Of a DNA stretch of 52,942 nt, positions 8,649 to 17,746 are shown piece by piece. Each line of letters starts with the position of its first letter. Position 1 is the first letter of the stretch. The position numbers were made by a program, and so were the translations under genes. Source of the DNA: Cognatilysobacter segetis (GTDB lineage: Bacteria > Pseudomonadota > Gammaproteobacteria > Xanthomonadales > Xanthomonadaceae); contig NZ_SMRQ01000006.1 in the NCBI RefSeq assembly GCF_004359965.1, positions 1 through 52,942 of the forward strand. Direction: 5' to 3'. The notes beneath the pieces are model-generated. The model saw only the letters and a program-made list of their open reading frames with translations. It was not told the origin of the DNA and did not search any database.

Positions 8649-9326
8649 ATGGCCAAGCTCGTCGATATTTTCCTGCAGCCGTCGAAGGTGTTCGCCGAAG
8701 AGCGCGAGCGCCCGACGTTCCTGGTGCCGATGGTGGTGCTCGCGGCGCTCACCGTCGCGTTCACGCTGGCGTACTTCTTCCGCGTCGACCCCGCTTGGTA
8801 CGCCGACCACATGTTCGACGCCCAGCGCGGCACGATGACCGCGAAGGAAATGGCGCGCGCCAAATCCATGATGCCGGCCACGCGGACCATGGGCGTGTTC
8901 GGCGCGCTCGGCGGCACCGTCACCATCGCGCTGATGCTCGCGATCATCGGCCTGTACTACTGGCTCGCGGCGAAGGTCACCGGCAAGCCGCTCGGCTACA
9001 AGCACGGCGTGAGCCTGGCCGGCTGGTCGGCGATGCCGACCGCGCTGGGCACGCTGGTCGCGCTGATCGGCGCGCTGACGATGTCGCCGCAGACCGGCCT
9101 CGAGAGCCTGATGCTCACGCACGTCGACCCGCTGCTGGTGAGCAGTCCGGCCGGCCAGCCCGGCCATCGCCTCGCGCAGAGCGCCGACCTGCTCGCGGTG
9201 TGGACGACGTTCCTGTCCGCGCTGGGCTGGCGCGTGTTCACCCGCTCGTCGTGGCTGCAGGCGATCGTGGTCTCGGTGATCCCGCTCGCGCTGGTCTACG
9301 GCGTGCTCGCGCTGCTGCCGGGCTGA
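8649..9326 (+). CDS. YIP1-family integral membrane protein
   Basis: 225 residues. The N-terminus KLVDIFLQPSKVFAEERERP is the typical lead of bacterial Yip1-domain proteins, followed by about five membrane segments. A very purine-rich ribosome site (GGGGAGGGACAGGG) directly precedes the ATG. The next gene, an efflux adaptor, starts 10 bases after the stop, so this gene heads a four-gene operon with a MacAB-like exporter. Bacterial Yip1 proteins have no established biochemical role. The arrangement suggests a membrane accessory to the exporter or control of its assembly, by inference. Confidence 0.8.
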   Translation: MAKLVDIFLQPSKVFAEERERPTFLVPMVVLAALTVAFTLAYFFRVDPAWYADHMFDAQRGTMTAKEMARAKSMMPATRTMGVFGALGGTVTIALMLAIIGLYYWLAAKVTGKPLGYKHGVSLAGWSAMPTALGTLVALIGALTMSPQTGLESLMLTHVDPLLVSSPAGQPGHRLAQSADLLAVWTTFLSALGWRVFTRSSWLQAIVVSVIPLALVYGVLALLPG

Positions 9327-9336
9327 GTCCGCACCG

Positions 9337-10593
9337 ATGACCCCGAAGACGAAGAAGGCCCTCGCGGGCGGCGTGGTCGTGGCCGTGCTGGTGCTGCCGG
9401 TCGCGCTGCGCGGCCTGCACGGCGAGCGCGGCACGCCGGTGCAGGTGCAGCCGGTCGCCACGCAGTCGGTGCGTCCCACCATCCTCGCCTCCGGCACCCT
9501 CGCCTACGGCACCGAGGTGAACCTCACCGCCGAGGTGGTCGCGAAGGTCGACCGCATCCTCGTCGCCGAGGGCGACACGGTGCAGCAGGGCCAGTTGCTG
9601 ATGACGCTGGACCCCAAGACCTACCGCAACGCGATCGATCGCGAGGCCGCCGGACGCCGGCAGGGCCAGATCGACATCACGCGCCAGCGCGCGACGCTGC
9701 AGTTGCGCGAGGCGCAGTACGCACGCTCGCGGCAGCTCGCCGCGCAGCAGCTGATCGACCGCAACAAGCTGGAAGAGGATCGCCTCGCGCTGGAACAGGC
9801 CCGCGCGCAGCTCGCCAGCAGCAGCGAGAGCCTGCGCCGCCAGCAGGCGGTGCTCGGCGAGGCCTTCGACCAGCTCGGCAAGACCGAGATCCGCGCGCCG
9901 ATGGCCGGCCGCATCGTCGAGCTGCCGATCAAGGTCGGCGAGACGGCGATCCCGTCCACCAACGCGCTCGCCGGCGCCAAGCTGATGAAGATCGCCGACG
10001 TCAGCGCGCTCACCGCCGAACTCAAGGTGGACGAGGCCGACATCGGCCAGGTGTCGATCGGCCAGGCCGTCGACGTCTATCCCGCCGCGTATCCCGACAC
10101 GGCGATCCACGGCCGCGTGCAGAAGATCGCGCTCGCCCCGACCATCGAAGGCCAGGCCCGCGCCTACAAGGTGACGGTGACGCTCGATTCGCCCGGCAGC
10201 CTCAACCTGCGCTCGGGCATGAGCGCGCGCGCCGACGTGTACCTCGGCGACGGGCGCGCGCGGCTCGCCGTGCCGGTCGAGGCGATGGTCGAGGACGACG
10301 AGGAACTCGCCGCCGCGGCGGCCGACGAGGACGCGCCCAAGCGCGAAGCCGCGAAGGCGACGGAAGCGAAGACCTACGTCTGGCTGGAACGCGACGGCCA
10401 CGCGCGCAAGGCGCCGGTCAAGGCGGGCGTCGCCGACGACCGCTGGCAGGCGATCGCCACCGGCCTCAAGGCCGGCGACCGCGTGATCGTGGGCCCGGCC
10501 AAGACGCTGCGCACGCTGCACGACGGCGACGCGGTGGTCGTGAAGACGGCGAAGGAACTCGACGCGGCGAAGGACGGCGGAGCCGCGAAGTGA
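9337..10593 (+). CDS. HlyD/MacA-like periplasmic adaptor protein
   Basis: 418 residues. An N-terminal membrane anchor (about 9-26) is followed by the lipoyl/barrel halves typical of membrane fusion proteins: [20 protein letters not shown], then a coiled-coil hairpin of about 90 residues rich in Gln, Arg and Ala, then [18 protein letters not shown]. The adaptor should link the MacB-like transporter encoded downstream to an outer-membrane channel, none of which is nearby. A strongly charged Ala/Glu/Asp/Lys insertion (roughly residues 318-348) interrupts the membrane-proximal domain and is unusual. Its stop overlaps the next start (GTGA). Confidence 0.88.
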   Translation: MTPKTKKALAGGVVVAVLVLPVALRGLHGERGTPVQVQPVATQSVRPTILASGTLAYGTEVNLTAEVVAKVDRILVAEGDTVQQGQLLMTLDPKTYRNAIDREAAGRRQGQIDITRQRATLQLREAQYARSRQLAAQQLIDRNKLEEDRLALEQARAQLASSSESLRRQQAVLGEAFDQLGKTEIRAPMAGRIVELPIKVGETAIPSTNALAGAKLMKIADVSALTAELKVDEADIGQVSIGQAVDVYPAAYPDTAIHGRVQKIALAPTIEGQARAYKVTVTLDSPGSLNLRSGMSARADVYLGDGRARLAVPVEAMVEDDEELAAAAADEDAPKREAAKATEAKTYVWLERDGHARKAPVKAGVADDRWQAIATGLKAGDRVIVGPAKTLRTLHDGDAVVVKTAKELDAAKDGGAAK

Positions 10594-11291
10594 TCGCGCT
10601 GTCCGGCATCGTGAAGCGCTACACGATGGGCGAGGAGGTCGTGCAGGCGTTGCGGGGCGTGGACCTCTCGATCGGCCGTAACGAGTACGTCGCGCTGACC
10701 GGCCCGTCGGGGTCCGGCAAGTCCACGCTGATGAACCTGCTCGGCTGCCTCGACACGCCCACCGAGGGCCACTACCTGCTCAACGGCCGCGACGTCGCCG
10801 GCATGGACGACGACGAGCTCGCGCACGTGCGCAACCGCGAGATCGGATTCGTGTTCCAGAGCTTCCACCTGCTGCCGCGCCAGAGCGTGCTGCAGAACGT
10901 GATGCAGCCGCTGGTCTACCGCGGCCTGCCGCGCGCCGAGCGCGTGCGCCGCGCCACCGAAGCGCTGGAGAAGGTCGGGCTCGGCAATCGCCTCGACCAT
11001 CGCCCCAACCAGCTCTCCGGCGGCCAGCGCCAGCGCGTCGCGGTGGCGCGCGCGCTGGTCGGCGAGCCGTCGCTGCTGCTGGCCGACGAGCCCACCGGCA
11101 ACCTCGACTCGCAGACCTCCGCCGAGATCATGGCGCTGTTCGACGCCCTGCACGCGCAGGGCCAGACGGTGATCGTGGTCACGCACGAGCCCGACATCGC
11201 CGCGCACTGCCACCGCGTGCTGCGCGTGTTCGACGGCCGCATCGTCGAGGACACGCGGCAGGCGCCGCGCAGCGCGGCGGGAGTGCACTGA
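10590..11291 (+). CDS. MacB-like ABC transporter ATP-binding protein
   Basis: 233 residues, a stand-alone nucleotide-binding subunit of the LolD/MacB class. Walker A is GPSGSGKST (38-46), the Q-loop is VFQSFHLLP, the signature is LSGGQ (142-146), Walker B is LLLADEP (162-168) and the switch is VTHEPD. It uses a GTG start overlapping the adaptor stop by four bases, and its TGA overlaps the permease ATG by one base, so the three genes are translationally coupled. It powers the FtsX-type permease. Confidence 0.92.
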   Translation: MIALSGIVKRYTMGEEVVQALRGVDLSIGRNEYVALTGPSGSGKSTLMNLLGCLDTPTEGHYLLNGRDVAGMDDDELAHVRNREIGFVFQSFHLLPRQSVLQNVMQPLVYRGLPRAERVRRATEALEKVGLGNRLDHRPNQLSGGQRQRVAVARALVGEPSLLLADEPTGNLDSQTSAEIMALFDALHAQGQTVIVVTHEPDIAAHCHRVLRVFDGRIVEDTRQAPRSAAGVH

Positions 11292-12511
11292 TGCAGGCCT
11301 ATCTCGAAGCGCTGCGCGCCGCGCTCGCCAGCCTCACCGCGCACCGGCTGCGCAGCTTCCTCACCACGTTGGGCATCCTGATCGGCACCGCGAGCGTGAT
11401 CGCCGTGGTGTCGCTCGTGCAGGGCTTCTCCGACTCGATCCGCGCGCAGTTCGCCGACATCGGTGGCAGCACGCTGAGCGTGGAGGCCAACAACGACAAC
11501 GACAACTTCCGCACCGGCAAGATCAACACGCTGACCGCCGAGGACGTGGAGGCGTTGCGACATCGCGTCGCCGGCATCGGCGAGGTCGCCCCGTTGCTGG
11601 GCGTGCCCGCGGGCCAGGCGAGCTGGCGCGGCCGCAGCAGCCAGCCGCAGGTCATCGGCACGACCAGTGAATTCCAGCAGGTGCGCGCGCGTTTCCCGCA
11701 GGTGGGCCGCTTCCTGGTGCCGGCGGACGACGCCGGGCGGCGCCACGTCGCGGTGATCGGCACCAAGGTGCGCGACGACCTGCACCTGCCTGCCAACCCG
11801 GTCGGGCAGTACATCAAGCTCGGCGGCGACTGGTTCAAGGTCGTCGGCATGATGGAGCCGAAGGGCGAGGTGTTCGGCTTCAGCCAGGACAACTACGTCG
11901 TGATTCCGTTCGACGTGGCGCGCGCGATGAGCGGCAACGCGATCGACCCGATGATCGGTGTGTCGTTCACCGTGCAGCGCATCGACGAGCTCGACACCGT
12001 GCAGGAGCGCGCGCGCCGCGCGCTGCGTGCGAGCCGCGGACTCAAGCCGGGCGTCGAGGACGACTTCAAGATCCAGGCGGCGAACTCGATCAAGGACCAG
12101 CTCGAGAAGATCACCGGCATGGCGACCGCCGTGCTCGGCGGCATCGTCGGCATCTCGTTGCTGGTCGGCGGCATCGGCATCATGAACATCATGCTGGTGT
12201 CGGTGACCGAGCGGACGCGCGAGATCGGCATCCTCAAGGCGCTGGGCGCGACGCGCCGCGACATCCTCGTGCAGTTCCTGCTCGAAGCCGCGCTGCTCGC
12301 GCTGCTGGGCGGCGTGATCGGCATCGTGCTCGGCTACGCGGCGGGCGCCGGCATCGCCGCGCTGATCCCGAACTTCCCGCCCGCGAGCGTGCCGCTGTGG
12401 GTGGTGCTGGTCGCCGCCGGCTTCTCCGCGCTGGTCGGCGTGGTGTTCGGCCTGATGCCGGCCTCGAAGGCGGCCGGGCTCGATCCGATCGAGGCCCTGC
12501 GCTACGAGTGA
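11291..12511 (+). CDS. MacB-like ABC permease (FtsX/MacB_PCD domains)
   Basis: 406 residues. One membrane helix at 20-40 precedes a large periplasmic MacB core of about 220 residues. Three C-terminal helices follow, beginning GGIVGISLLVGGIGIMNIML and containing the conserved SVTERTREIGILKALGATRR cytoplasmic loop. This is the four-helix FtsX-like mechanotransmission fold rather than a classic transporter. It works with the ATPase and adaptor encoded immediately upstream. Such systems export peptides, lipids or antibiotics, and the substrate cannot be told here. The operon converges on the RND permease gene. Confidence 0.92.
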   Translation: MQAYLEALRAALASLTAHRLRSFLTTLGILIGTASVIAVVSLVQGFSDSIRAQFADIGGSTLSVEANNDNDNFRTGKINTLTAEDVEALRHRVAGIGEVAPLLGVPAGQASWRGRSSQPQVIGTTSEFQQVRARFPQVGRFLVPADDAGRRHVAVIGTKVRDDLHLPANPVGQYIKLGGDWFKVVGMMEPKGEVFGFSQDNYVVIPFDVARAMSGNAIDPMIGVSFTVQRIDELDTVQERARRALRASRGLKPGVEDDFKIQAANSIKDQLEKITGMATAVLGGIVGISLLVGGIGIMNIMLVSVTERTREIGILKALGATRRDILVQFLLEAALLALLGGVIGIVLGYAAGAGIAALIPNFPPASVPLWVVLVAAGFSALVGVVFGLMPASKAAGLDPIEALRYE

Positions 12512-12517
12512 TCGCGA

Positions 12518-12536
12518 CGCCGCGTGCCGCGCGGCG
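12518..12536. terminator. Possible shared hairpin between converging exporter operons
   Basis: CGCCGCG (12518-12524) and CGCGGCG (12530-12536) form a 7-bp stem with a 5-base loop in the 33-base gap between the MacB-like permease and the RND permease. No T tract accompanies it, so the call is weak. Confidence 0.3.
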
Positions 12537-12544
12537 CCCGCGCC

Positions 12545-15500
12545 TCAGCCGCGCGTGACCGTCGCGGCCGGCGCCGCCTTGCCGCGACGCAGGGTGCGGC
12601 GCAGCCAGCCACCGAGGTCGTCGACGACGGTGTAGGCCGCCGGGATCACCACCAGCGACAGCGCCGTCGACGTGATCAGGCCGCCGATCACCGCCACCGC
12701 CATCGGCCGGCGGAAGCTCGAATCGCCCGACAGGCCCAGCGCGATCGGCAACATGCCCGCGCCCATCGCCAGCGTGGTCATCACCACCGGGCGGGCGCGC
12801 TTGCGGCAGGCGTCGACCAGCGCGTCGTGCTGCGTCATGCCCTGCTCGTCCTCGGCGATCACCGCGTAGTCCACCAGCAGGATCGAGTTCTTGGTGGCGA
12901 TGCCGATCAGCATCAGCAGGCCGATCAGCGCCGGCAGCGACAGCATGTTCTGCGTCACCAGCAGCGCGCCGAACGCGCCGCCCGCGCACAGCGGCACCGC
13001 GGTGAGGATGGTGAGCGGTTGCAGCGCGTGGTTGAACAGCAGCAGCAGCACCATGTAGATGCAGGCGATGCCGGCGATCATCGCGACGACGAAGCCGGTG
13101 AACAGCTCCACGAACACCTCGGCATCGCCGGTGTTGATGAACGACAGGCCCGGCGGCGGGCTCTTCACCGTCGGCAGCTGCTCGACCTCCTTCATGACCT
13201 CGCCGAGCGGTCGCCCGTTGAGTTCGGCGGTGAACGTCACGTTGCGCTGGCGCTGGTAGCGCGAGATCACCGACGGCCCGCTGCCCGGCTCGATGGCGGC
13301 GACGGCCGCGAGCGGCACCGTGCCGTTCTTGGCGGGCACGCGCAGCTGGCCGATCAGCGCGGGATCGCGCAGCGTGGCCTCGGCGAAGCCGACGCGGATC
13401 GGGATCTGCCGCTCGGGCAGGTTCAACTTCGCGAGGCGCTGCGCATAGTCGCCGCTGGTGGCGATGCGCGCGGCCTCGGCGATGTCGGCGGTCGACACGC
13501 CGAGCTCGGCGGCGCGCTGCGTGTCCGGGCGGATCTGCAACTCGGGCCGCAGCAGCGAGGCCGAGGAACTGATGCTGCCCAGCCCCTTGATCGCATGCAG
13601 TTCGCGCTCGAGCGTGATCGACGCATCCTGCAGGCGCTGCGGATCGTCGCCCGCGAGCACCAGCATTAGGTTTTCGCCGGGCTCGTTGGAGATGTACGAC
13701 ATGCGCACGCCGGGCAGGTCGGCGAGCGTGGCGCGCACCTCGCGCTCGAGTTCCTTCTGGTCGCGGTCGCGCGACCGGGGCTGGCCCCAGTCGAGCACCA
13801 GCGTCGCCTTGCGCGGCTCGCCGACGCCGGTCTTGTTGGGGTCGCCGACGTCGAGCACGCTGCCCACCGTGGTGTAGACCTGCTTGAGCTCCGGCAGCGC
13901 GCGCAGCTTCGCACGGGCCTGCTCCGCGACGCGCGTGGTCTCCTCCAGCCGCGTGCCCGGCGGCAGCTCGATCTGCAGGTTGCTTCGGCCGACGTCGGTG
14001 AACGGAATGAACGTCGTCGGGATCAGCGGCACCAGCGCGAGCGAGCCGATGAAGAACACGGTGGACACCGCGAGCGTGACCCAGCGGTGGCGCAGCGCGG
14101 CATCGACGAGGCCGAGGTAGCGCCGCATCAGCGGGCCTTCCTTCTCCTCCACGCCATGCGCCTTGAGCTGGTAGGCGGCGATCATCGGCGTCAGCAGGCG
14201 CGCGACCAGCAGCGAGAACAGCACCGCGGTGGCCGCCGTCCAGCCGAACTCGCGGAAGAACTTGCCGGCGATGCCGGGCATGAACGCGACCGGCACGAAC
14301 ACCGCGGCCAGCGTCATGGAGGTCGCGATCACCGCGATGCCGATCTCGTCGGCGGCCTCGCGCGCGGCCTCCAGCGGCGTCTTGCCCATGCGCAGGTGGC
14401 GCACGATGTTCTCGATCTCGACGATCGCGTCGTCGACCAGGATGCCGACCACCACGCTGAGCGCGAGCAGCGTGATCATGTTGAGCGAGAAGCCGAACCA
14501 GTACATCACCGCGAACGTCGGGATGATCGACAGCGGCAACGCGATGGCGGAAATCCACGTCGCGCGCCAGTCGCGCAGGAACAGCCAGACCACCGCGAGC
14601 GCGAGCAGCGCGCCCTCGACCAGCATCTCCATCGACGAGTGGTAGCTGCGCTCGGTCTCGCCGACGGTCGAGGTGACCATCTGGAACTTGGTGCCCGGCG
14701 TCTTCGCGGCGAGCTGCGCGAGCGCGGCTTCGACGCCTTCGGCCACCTTCAGCTCGCTCGAGCCGCGCGTGCGCGAGATCGAGAACGCCACCACGGGCCG
14801 GCCGTCGAGCAGCGCGACCTGCGTCGGGTCGGCGGTCGCGTCGGTGATGCGCGCGAGCGTGGCAAGGCGCACCGAGCGCCCGTCGGGCAGCACGATCGCG
14901 AAGTCCTCGAGCTCGCGCGCGTCGTTCACCGTCGCGATCGTGCGCAGCACCTGCTGGCCGGCGCCGATTTCCGTCTTGCCGCTCGGCCGCTCGACCTGCA
15001 TCCGCGCGAGCTGCTGGTTCACCGCGCCGGCGGTGGTGCCGAAGGCCTGCAGCGCGTCGGGATCGAGGTCGATGCGCACCATGCGCTCGACGCCGCCCTG
15101 GCGCGCCACCTGCGCCACGCCCGGCACGCCGAACAGCGCGCGGGTCACGTCGCGGTCGACGAACCACGAGAGCTCGTCCACGCCCATGCGGTCGGACTGC
15201 ACCGCGTAGGTCATCAACGCGCCGCCGATGGTGACCTTGGTGACCAGCGGCTCCTGGATGTCCTGCGGCAGGTCGGCGCGGATGCGGCTCACCGCCGCAC
15301 GCGTGTCGTCGAGCGCGCCCGCGAGGTCGGCCTCCAGCTGGAATTCGATCGCAGTGGTGCTCACGCCCTCGGTCACCGTGGAGGTGACGCGCTTGACGCC
15401 GTCGAGCGTCGCGACCTGGTCCTCGACCTTGCGCGTGACCTCCGTCTCCAGCTGGCTCGGCGACGCGCCGGGCTGGCTGATGGTGACGACCACCATCGGG

Positions 15501-15628
15501 AAGCTGACGTCGGGAAAGCGCGCCACGGGCAGCTTCCAGAAGCCCCAGAGCCCCGCGACGCAGAGCACGAAGAAGATCATCAGCGCCGGCAGCGGCCGGC
15601 GGATGGCCCAGGCCGAGACGTTCATCAT
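12545..15628 (-). CDS. RND efflux pump inner-membrane permease
   Basis: 1027 residues from the ATG at 15628, which overlaps the adaptor stop as ATGA. The frame stays open for another 400 codons upstream, but those lie opposite the adaptor gene and are not real. The product opens with MNVSAWAIRRPLPALM and has the AcrB layout: one helix, a large periplasmic loop, a helix bundle, and the same again. The proton-relay pair is in LVDDAIVEIEN within TM4. The length and drug-type loops match the multidrug (HAE-1 related) group more than the metal pumps. No outer-membrane channel gene follows, so it probably shares one encoded elsewhere. Confidence 0.93.
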   Translation of the reverse strand: MMNVSAWAIRRPLPALMIFFVLCVAGLWGFWKLPVARFPDVSFPMVVVTISQPGASPSQLETEVTRKVEDQVATLDGVKRVTSTVTEGVSTTAIEFQLEADLAGALDDTRAAVSRIRADLPQDIQEPLVTKVTIGGALMTYAVQSDRMGVDELSWFVDRDVTRALFGVPGVAQVARQGGVERMVRIDLDPDALQAFGTTAGAVNQQLARMQVERPSGKTEIGAGQQVLRTIATVNDARELEDFAIVLPDGRSVRLATLARITDATADPTQVALLDGRPVVAFSISRTRGSSELKVAEGVEAALAQLAAKTPGTKFQMVTSTVGETERSYHSSMEMLVEGALLALAVVWLFLRDWRATWISAIALPLSIIPTFAVMYWFGFSLNMITLLALSVVVGILVDDAIVEIENIVRHLRMGKTPLEAAREAADEIGIAVIATSMTLAAVFVPVAFMPGIAGKFFREFGWTAATAVLFSLLVARLLTPMIAAYQLKAHGVEEKEGPLMRRYLGLVDAALRHRWVTLAVSTVFFIGSLALVPLIPTTFIPFTDVGRSNLQIELPPGTRLEETTRVAEQARAKLRALPELKQVYTTVGSVLDVGDPNKTGVGEPRKATLVLDWGQPRSRDRDQKELEREVRATLADLPGVRMSYISNEPGENLMLVLAGDDPQRLQDASITLERELHAIKGLGSISSSASLLRPELQIRPDTQRAAELGVSTADIAEAARIATSGDYAQRLAKLNLPERQIPIRVGFAEATLRDPALIGQLRVPAKNGTVPLAAVAAIEPGSGPSVISRYQRQRNVTFTAELNGRPLGEVMKEVEQLPTVKSPPPGLSFINTGDAEVFVELFTGFVVAMIAGIACIYMVLLLLFNHALQPLTILTAVPLCAGGAFGALLVTQNMLSLPALIGLLMLIGIATKNSILLVDYAVIAEDEQGMTQHDALVDACRKRARPVVMTTLAMGAGMLPIALGLSGDSSFRRPMAVAVIGGLITSTALSLVVIPAAYTVVDDLGGWLRRTLRRGKAAPAATVTRG

Positions 15629-16785
15629 GGCGCGGTGCCCGCGTCCGCGTCCGCATCCGCACCCGACGCGACGGGCGTCGAGCCGGCCGCCGACGGCGCA
15701 CCCGCCGCATCGGCCGCGACCACGCGCACGCGGTCGCCGTCGCCGAGGAAGCCGGCGCCGCGCTCGACGACCTGCGCGCCGGCCGCGAGCCCGTCGAGGA
15801 TCTCGACCATGCCGTTCGCCGTCGTGCCGGTGCGCACGCGCACCCGCTTGGCCGCGCCGTCCGCACCGACGGTGAACACGTACGGGTTGCCGTCGCGCTG
15901 CACGATCGCGGTGGCCGGGATCACCAGCGCCTTCGCGTTGCCGACCAGGATGCGGCCCGGCAGGTACGCACCGGTGCGCAGGCCGTCGGGTTCCGGCAGG
16001 TCGGCGTAGATCGTGCCGGTGCGGGTGGCGGCGTCCACGCCCGGCGGCACCGCGCGCACCTCGCCTTCGACATCGTGGCCATCGGGCGCGCGCACCACGA
16101 CGGGGTCGCCCACGTTCACCGCGGCGAGCTCGGTGTCGGCGAGTTCGGCGCGCCATTCCAGCCGGCCGTCGCGGATCAGGCCGATCAGCTCGGTGCCTGC
16201 GGCGACGATCTGCCCGGGCTGCACGGCGCGCTTGCTGACGACGCCATCGTCCGGCGCGCGCAGCTCGGCATAGCTGCGACGCAGGCGCGCGGCATCCAGC
16301 GCGGCGCGCGCGGTGGCGGCGCGCGCATTGGCCTGGTCGCGCGCGGCGCGCAGCTCGTCGACCTGCCCGGCCGAGATGTACTTCTCGCGCAGCAGCGGCT
16401 CCGCGCGGCGCAGGTTGGCCTGCGCGAGCGAAGCGCCCGCCTGCGCCTCGCGATAGCTCGCCTCGGCCTGCTGCAGCTCGCTCTGCAGCGAACGCGCGTC
16501 GAGTTCCAGCAGCACCTGCCCGCGGCGCACGAAGTCGCCGACGTCGACGTACAGGCCGGTGACCCGCTGGCCGCTGAGCTCGACCCCGAGCTGCATCTCC
16601 TCGCGCGCGGCCACCGGGCCGGAGACGCGGATCTCGCGCGGGATCTCCTGCACGCGCGCGGGGACCACCGTGACCGCCATCGGCGCGGTCTCGGCGGGCG
16701 CCTTCGCGGGCTCGGATTTCTTGCCGCAGGCGCTGAGCGCGAGCAGGGCGAGGGCCATGGCGGCCCAGGGACGGAGCGTCGTCAT
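15625..16785 (-). CDS. RND efflux pump periplasmic adaptor (lipoprotein)
   Basis: 386 residues. A lipoprotein signal ends in the lipobox LSAC (Cys20), so the protein should be lipid-anchored in the periplasm. Membrane fusion protein elements follow: IRVSGPVAAREEMQLGVELS, DVGDFVRRGQVLLELD, a coiled-coil hairpin (about 75-145), LRAPDDGVVSKRAVQPGQIV, and a barrel domain ending near residue 300. The C-terminal 20 residues are a low-complexity Ala/Gly/Asp tail (SGADADADAG) of no known role. It is coupled by ATGA to the permease gene and completes the inner-membrane part of a tripartite pump. Confidence 0.9.
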   Translation of the reverse strand: MTTLRPWAAMALALLALSACGKKSEPAKAPAETAPMAVTVVPARVQEIPREIRVSGPVAAREEMQLGVELSGQRVTGLYVDVGDFVRRGQVLLELDARSLQSELQQAEASYREAQAGASLAQANLRRAEPLLREKYISAGQVDELRAARDQANARAATARAALDAARLRRSYAELRAPDDGVVSKRAVQPGQIVAAGTELIGLIRDGRLEWRAELADTELAAVNVGDPVVVRAPDGHDVEGEVRAVPPGVDAATRTGTIYADLPEPDGLRTGAYLPGRILVGNAKALVIPATAIVQRDGNPYVFTVGADGAAKRVRVRTGTTANGMVEILDGLAAGAQVVERGAGFLGDGDRVRVVAADAAGAPSAAGSTPVASGADADADAGTAP

Positions 16786-16885
16786 GCGGAGTCTGGTCTG
16801 GCGAGGGGAAAGCGCCCGAAGGCGCCAAGGATACGGGCCGGTATGTGGAGGCGGCAGTGCCGCCAGCGCGCGGGGCGCCGGGGTC

Positions 16886-17698
16886 TCAGCCCGCGGGCGC
16901 GTCGCCGCGGGCGGGCAGGCGGAAGAAGGCTCGCGCGGTCGCCGTCGTCGCGCGCGCCACCGCGTCCACCGGTTCGCCGCGATCGCGCGCCAGCTCCTCC
17001 ACGATGTGCGCGAGGAAAGCCGGTTCGTTGCGACGGTCCTTCGGCATCGGCTTCAGCGTGCGCGGCAGCAGGTACGGCGCGTCGGTCTCGATCATCAGCC
17101 GGGCGAGCGGCACGTGCGGCACGATCTCGCGCAGGTGCTGGCCGCGGCGCTCGTCGCAGAGCCAGCCGGTGATGCCGATGTGCCAGTCGCGGTCGAGGTA
17201 GGCGAACGCTTCCTCGCGCGTGCCGGTGAAGCAGTGCACCACCGCCGGGCCGAGGCGCCCCTCGAAGTTCTTCATGATCGCGACGAAGTCGTCGTGCGCG
17301 TCGCGCTGGTGCAGGAACAGCGGCTTGCCGGTGTCGACCGCCGTCTGCAGCTGCATTTCGAAGGCGCGGCGCTGCGCGGGGCGCGGCGAGAAGTCGCGGA
17401 AATAGTCGAGCCCGCATTCGCCGACTGCGACGACCGCGTCGTGCGCCAGCAGCGCGCGCATCTCGGCATCGCATTCGGCCGTGTACTCGACGGCATGGTG
17501 CGGATGCACGCCCGCGGTCGCGAAGAGAACGCCCGGATGCGCCTGCGCGAGCGCCAGCGCCTGCGGCGAGTGCTCGCGGCTCGCGCCGGTGACCACCAGC
17601 TGCGCGACGCCCGCCTCGCGCGCGCGCGCCAGCACGGCGTCGCGGTCGCGATCGAAGGATTCGTGGGTGAGGTTGGCGCCGATGTCGATCAATTCCAT
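16886..17698 (-). CDS. tatD: TatD-family deoxyribonuclease
   Basis: 270 residues in one metal-dependent hydrolase barrel. It opens with DIGANLTHESF, matching the true TatD branch (E. coli TatD has DIGVNLT in place of HxH). Probable metal ligands are E94 (VGECGLDYF), H130 (LFLHQRDAH), H155 (VVHCFTG) and D206 (IETDAPYL). GVHPHH is also present. TatD enzymes are 3'-5' DNA exonucleases linked to repair of oxidative damage and to DNA fragmentation; the Tat name is historical. The ATG lies 7 bases beyond a TAAAAT element, so the message may be leaderless. Confidence 0.92.
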   Translation of the reverse strand: MELIDIGANLTHESFDRDRDAVLARAREAGVAQLVVTGASREHSPQALALAQAHPGVLFATAGVHPHHAVEYTAECDAEMRALLAHDAVVAVGECGLDYFRDFSPRPAQRRAFEMQLQTAVDTGKPLFLHQRDAHDDFVAIMKNFEGRLGPAVVHCFTGTREEAFAYLDRDWHIGITGWLCDERRGQHLREIVPHVPLARLMIETDAPYLLPRTLKPMPKDRRNEPAFLAHIVEELARDRGEPVDAVARATTATARAFFRLPARGDAPAG

Positions 17699-17746
17699 GC
17701 GGCGATTTTACCGGCCGCGTGCGAAGGCCGCCGGTAGAATCGCCGC
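17699..17746. promoter_or_regulatory. Mirror-symmetric divergent promoter of tatD and hrpB
   Basis: GCGGCGATTTTACCGGC (17699-17715) and GCCGGTAGAATCGCCGC (17730-17746) are inverted repeats with a single mismatch in 17 bases and a 14-base spacer. Each arm carries a -10-like hexamer: TAAAAT on the minus strand (17710 down to 17705) and TAGAAT on the plus strand (17735-17740). Each hexamer ends 7 bases from the first base of its start codon, so both transcripts could begin at or very near the start codon. Confidence 0.55.

Noticed and set aside
12234-15866. Very long open frame (1210 codons) on the minus strand across the RND permease
   Set aside because: It is the shifted-frame shadow of the permease. 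Its product is Arg/Ala-rich with no domain, while the overlapping frame gives a clear RND protein.
15629-16828. N-terminal extension of the RND permease to 1427 residues
   Set aside because: The added 400 codons lie over the adaptor gene and are Arg/Ala low-complexity. The ATG at 15628 with ATGA coupling is the natural start.
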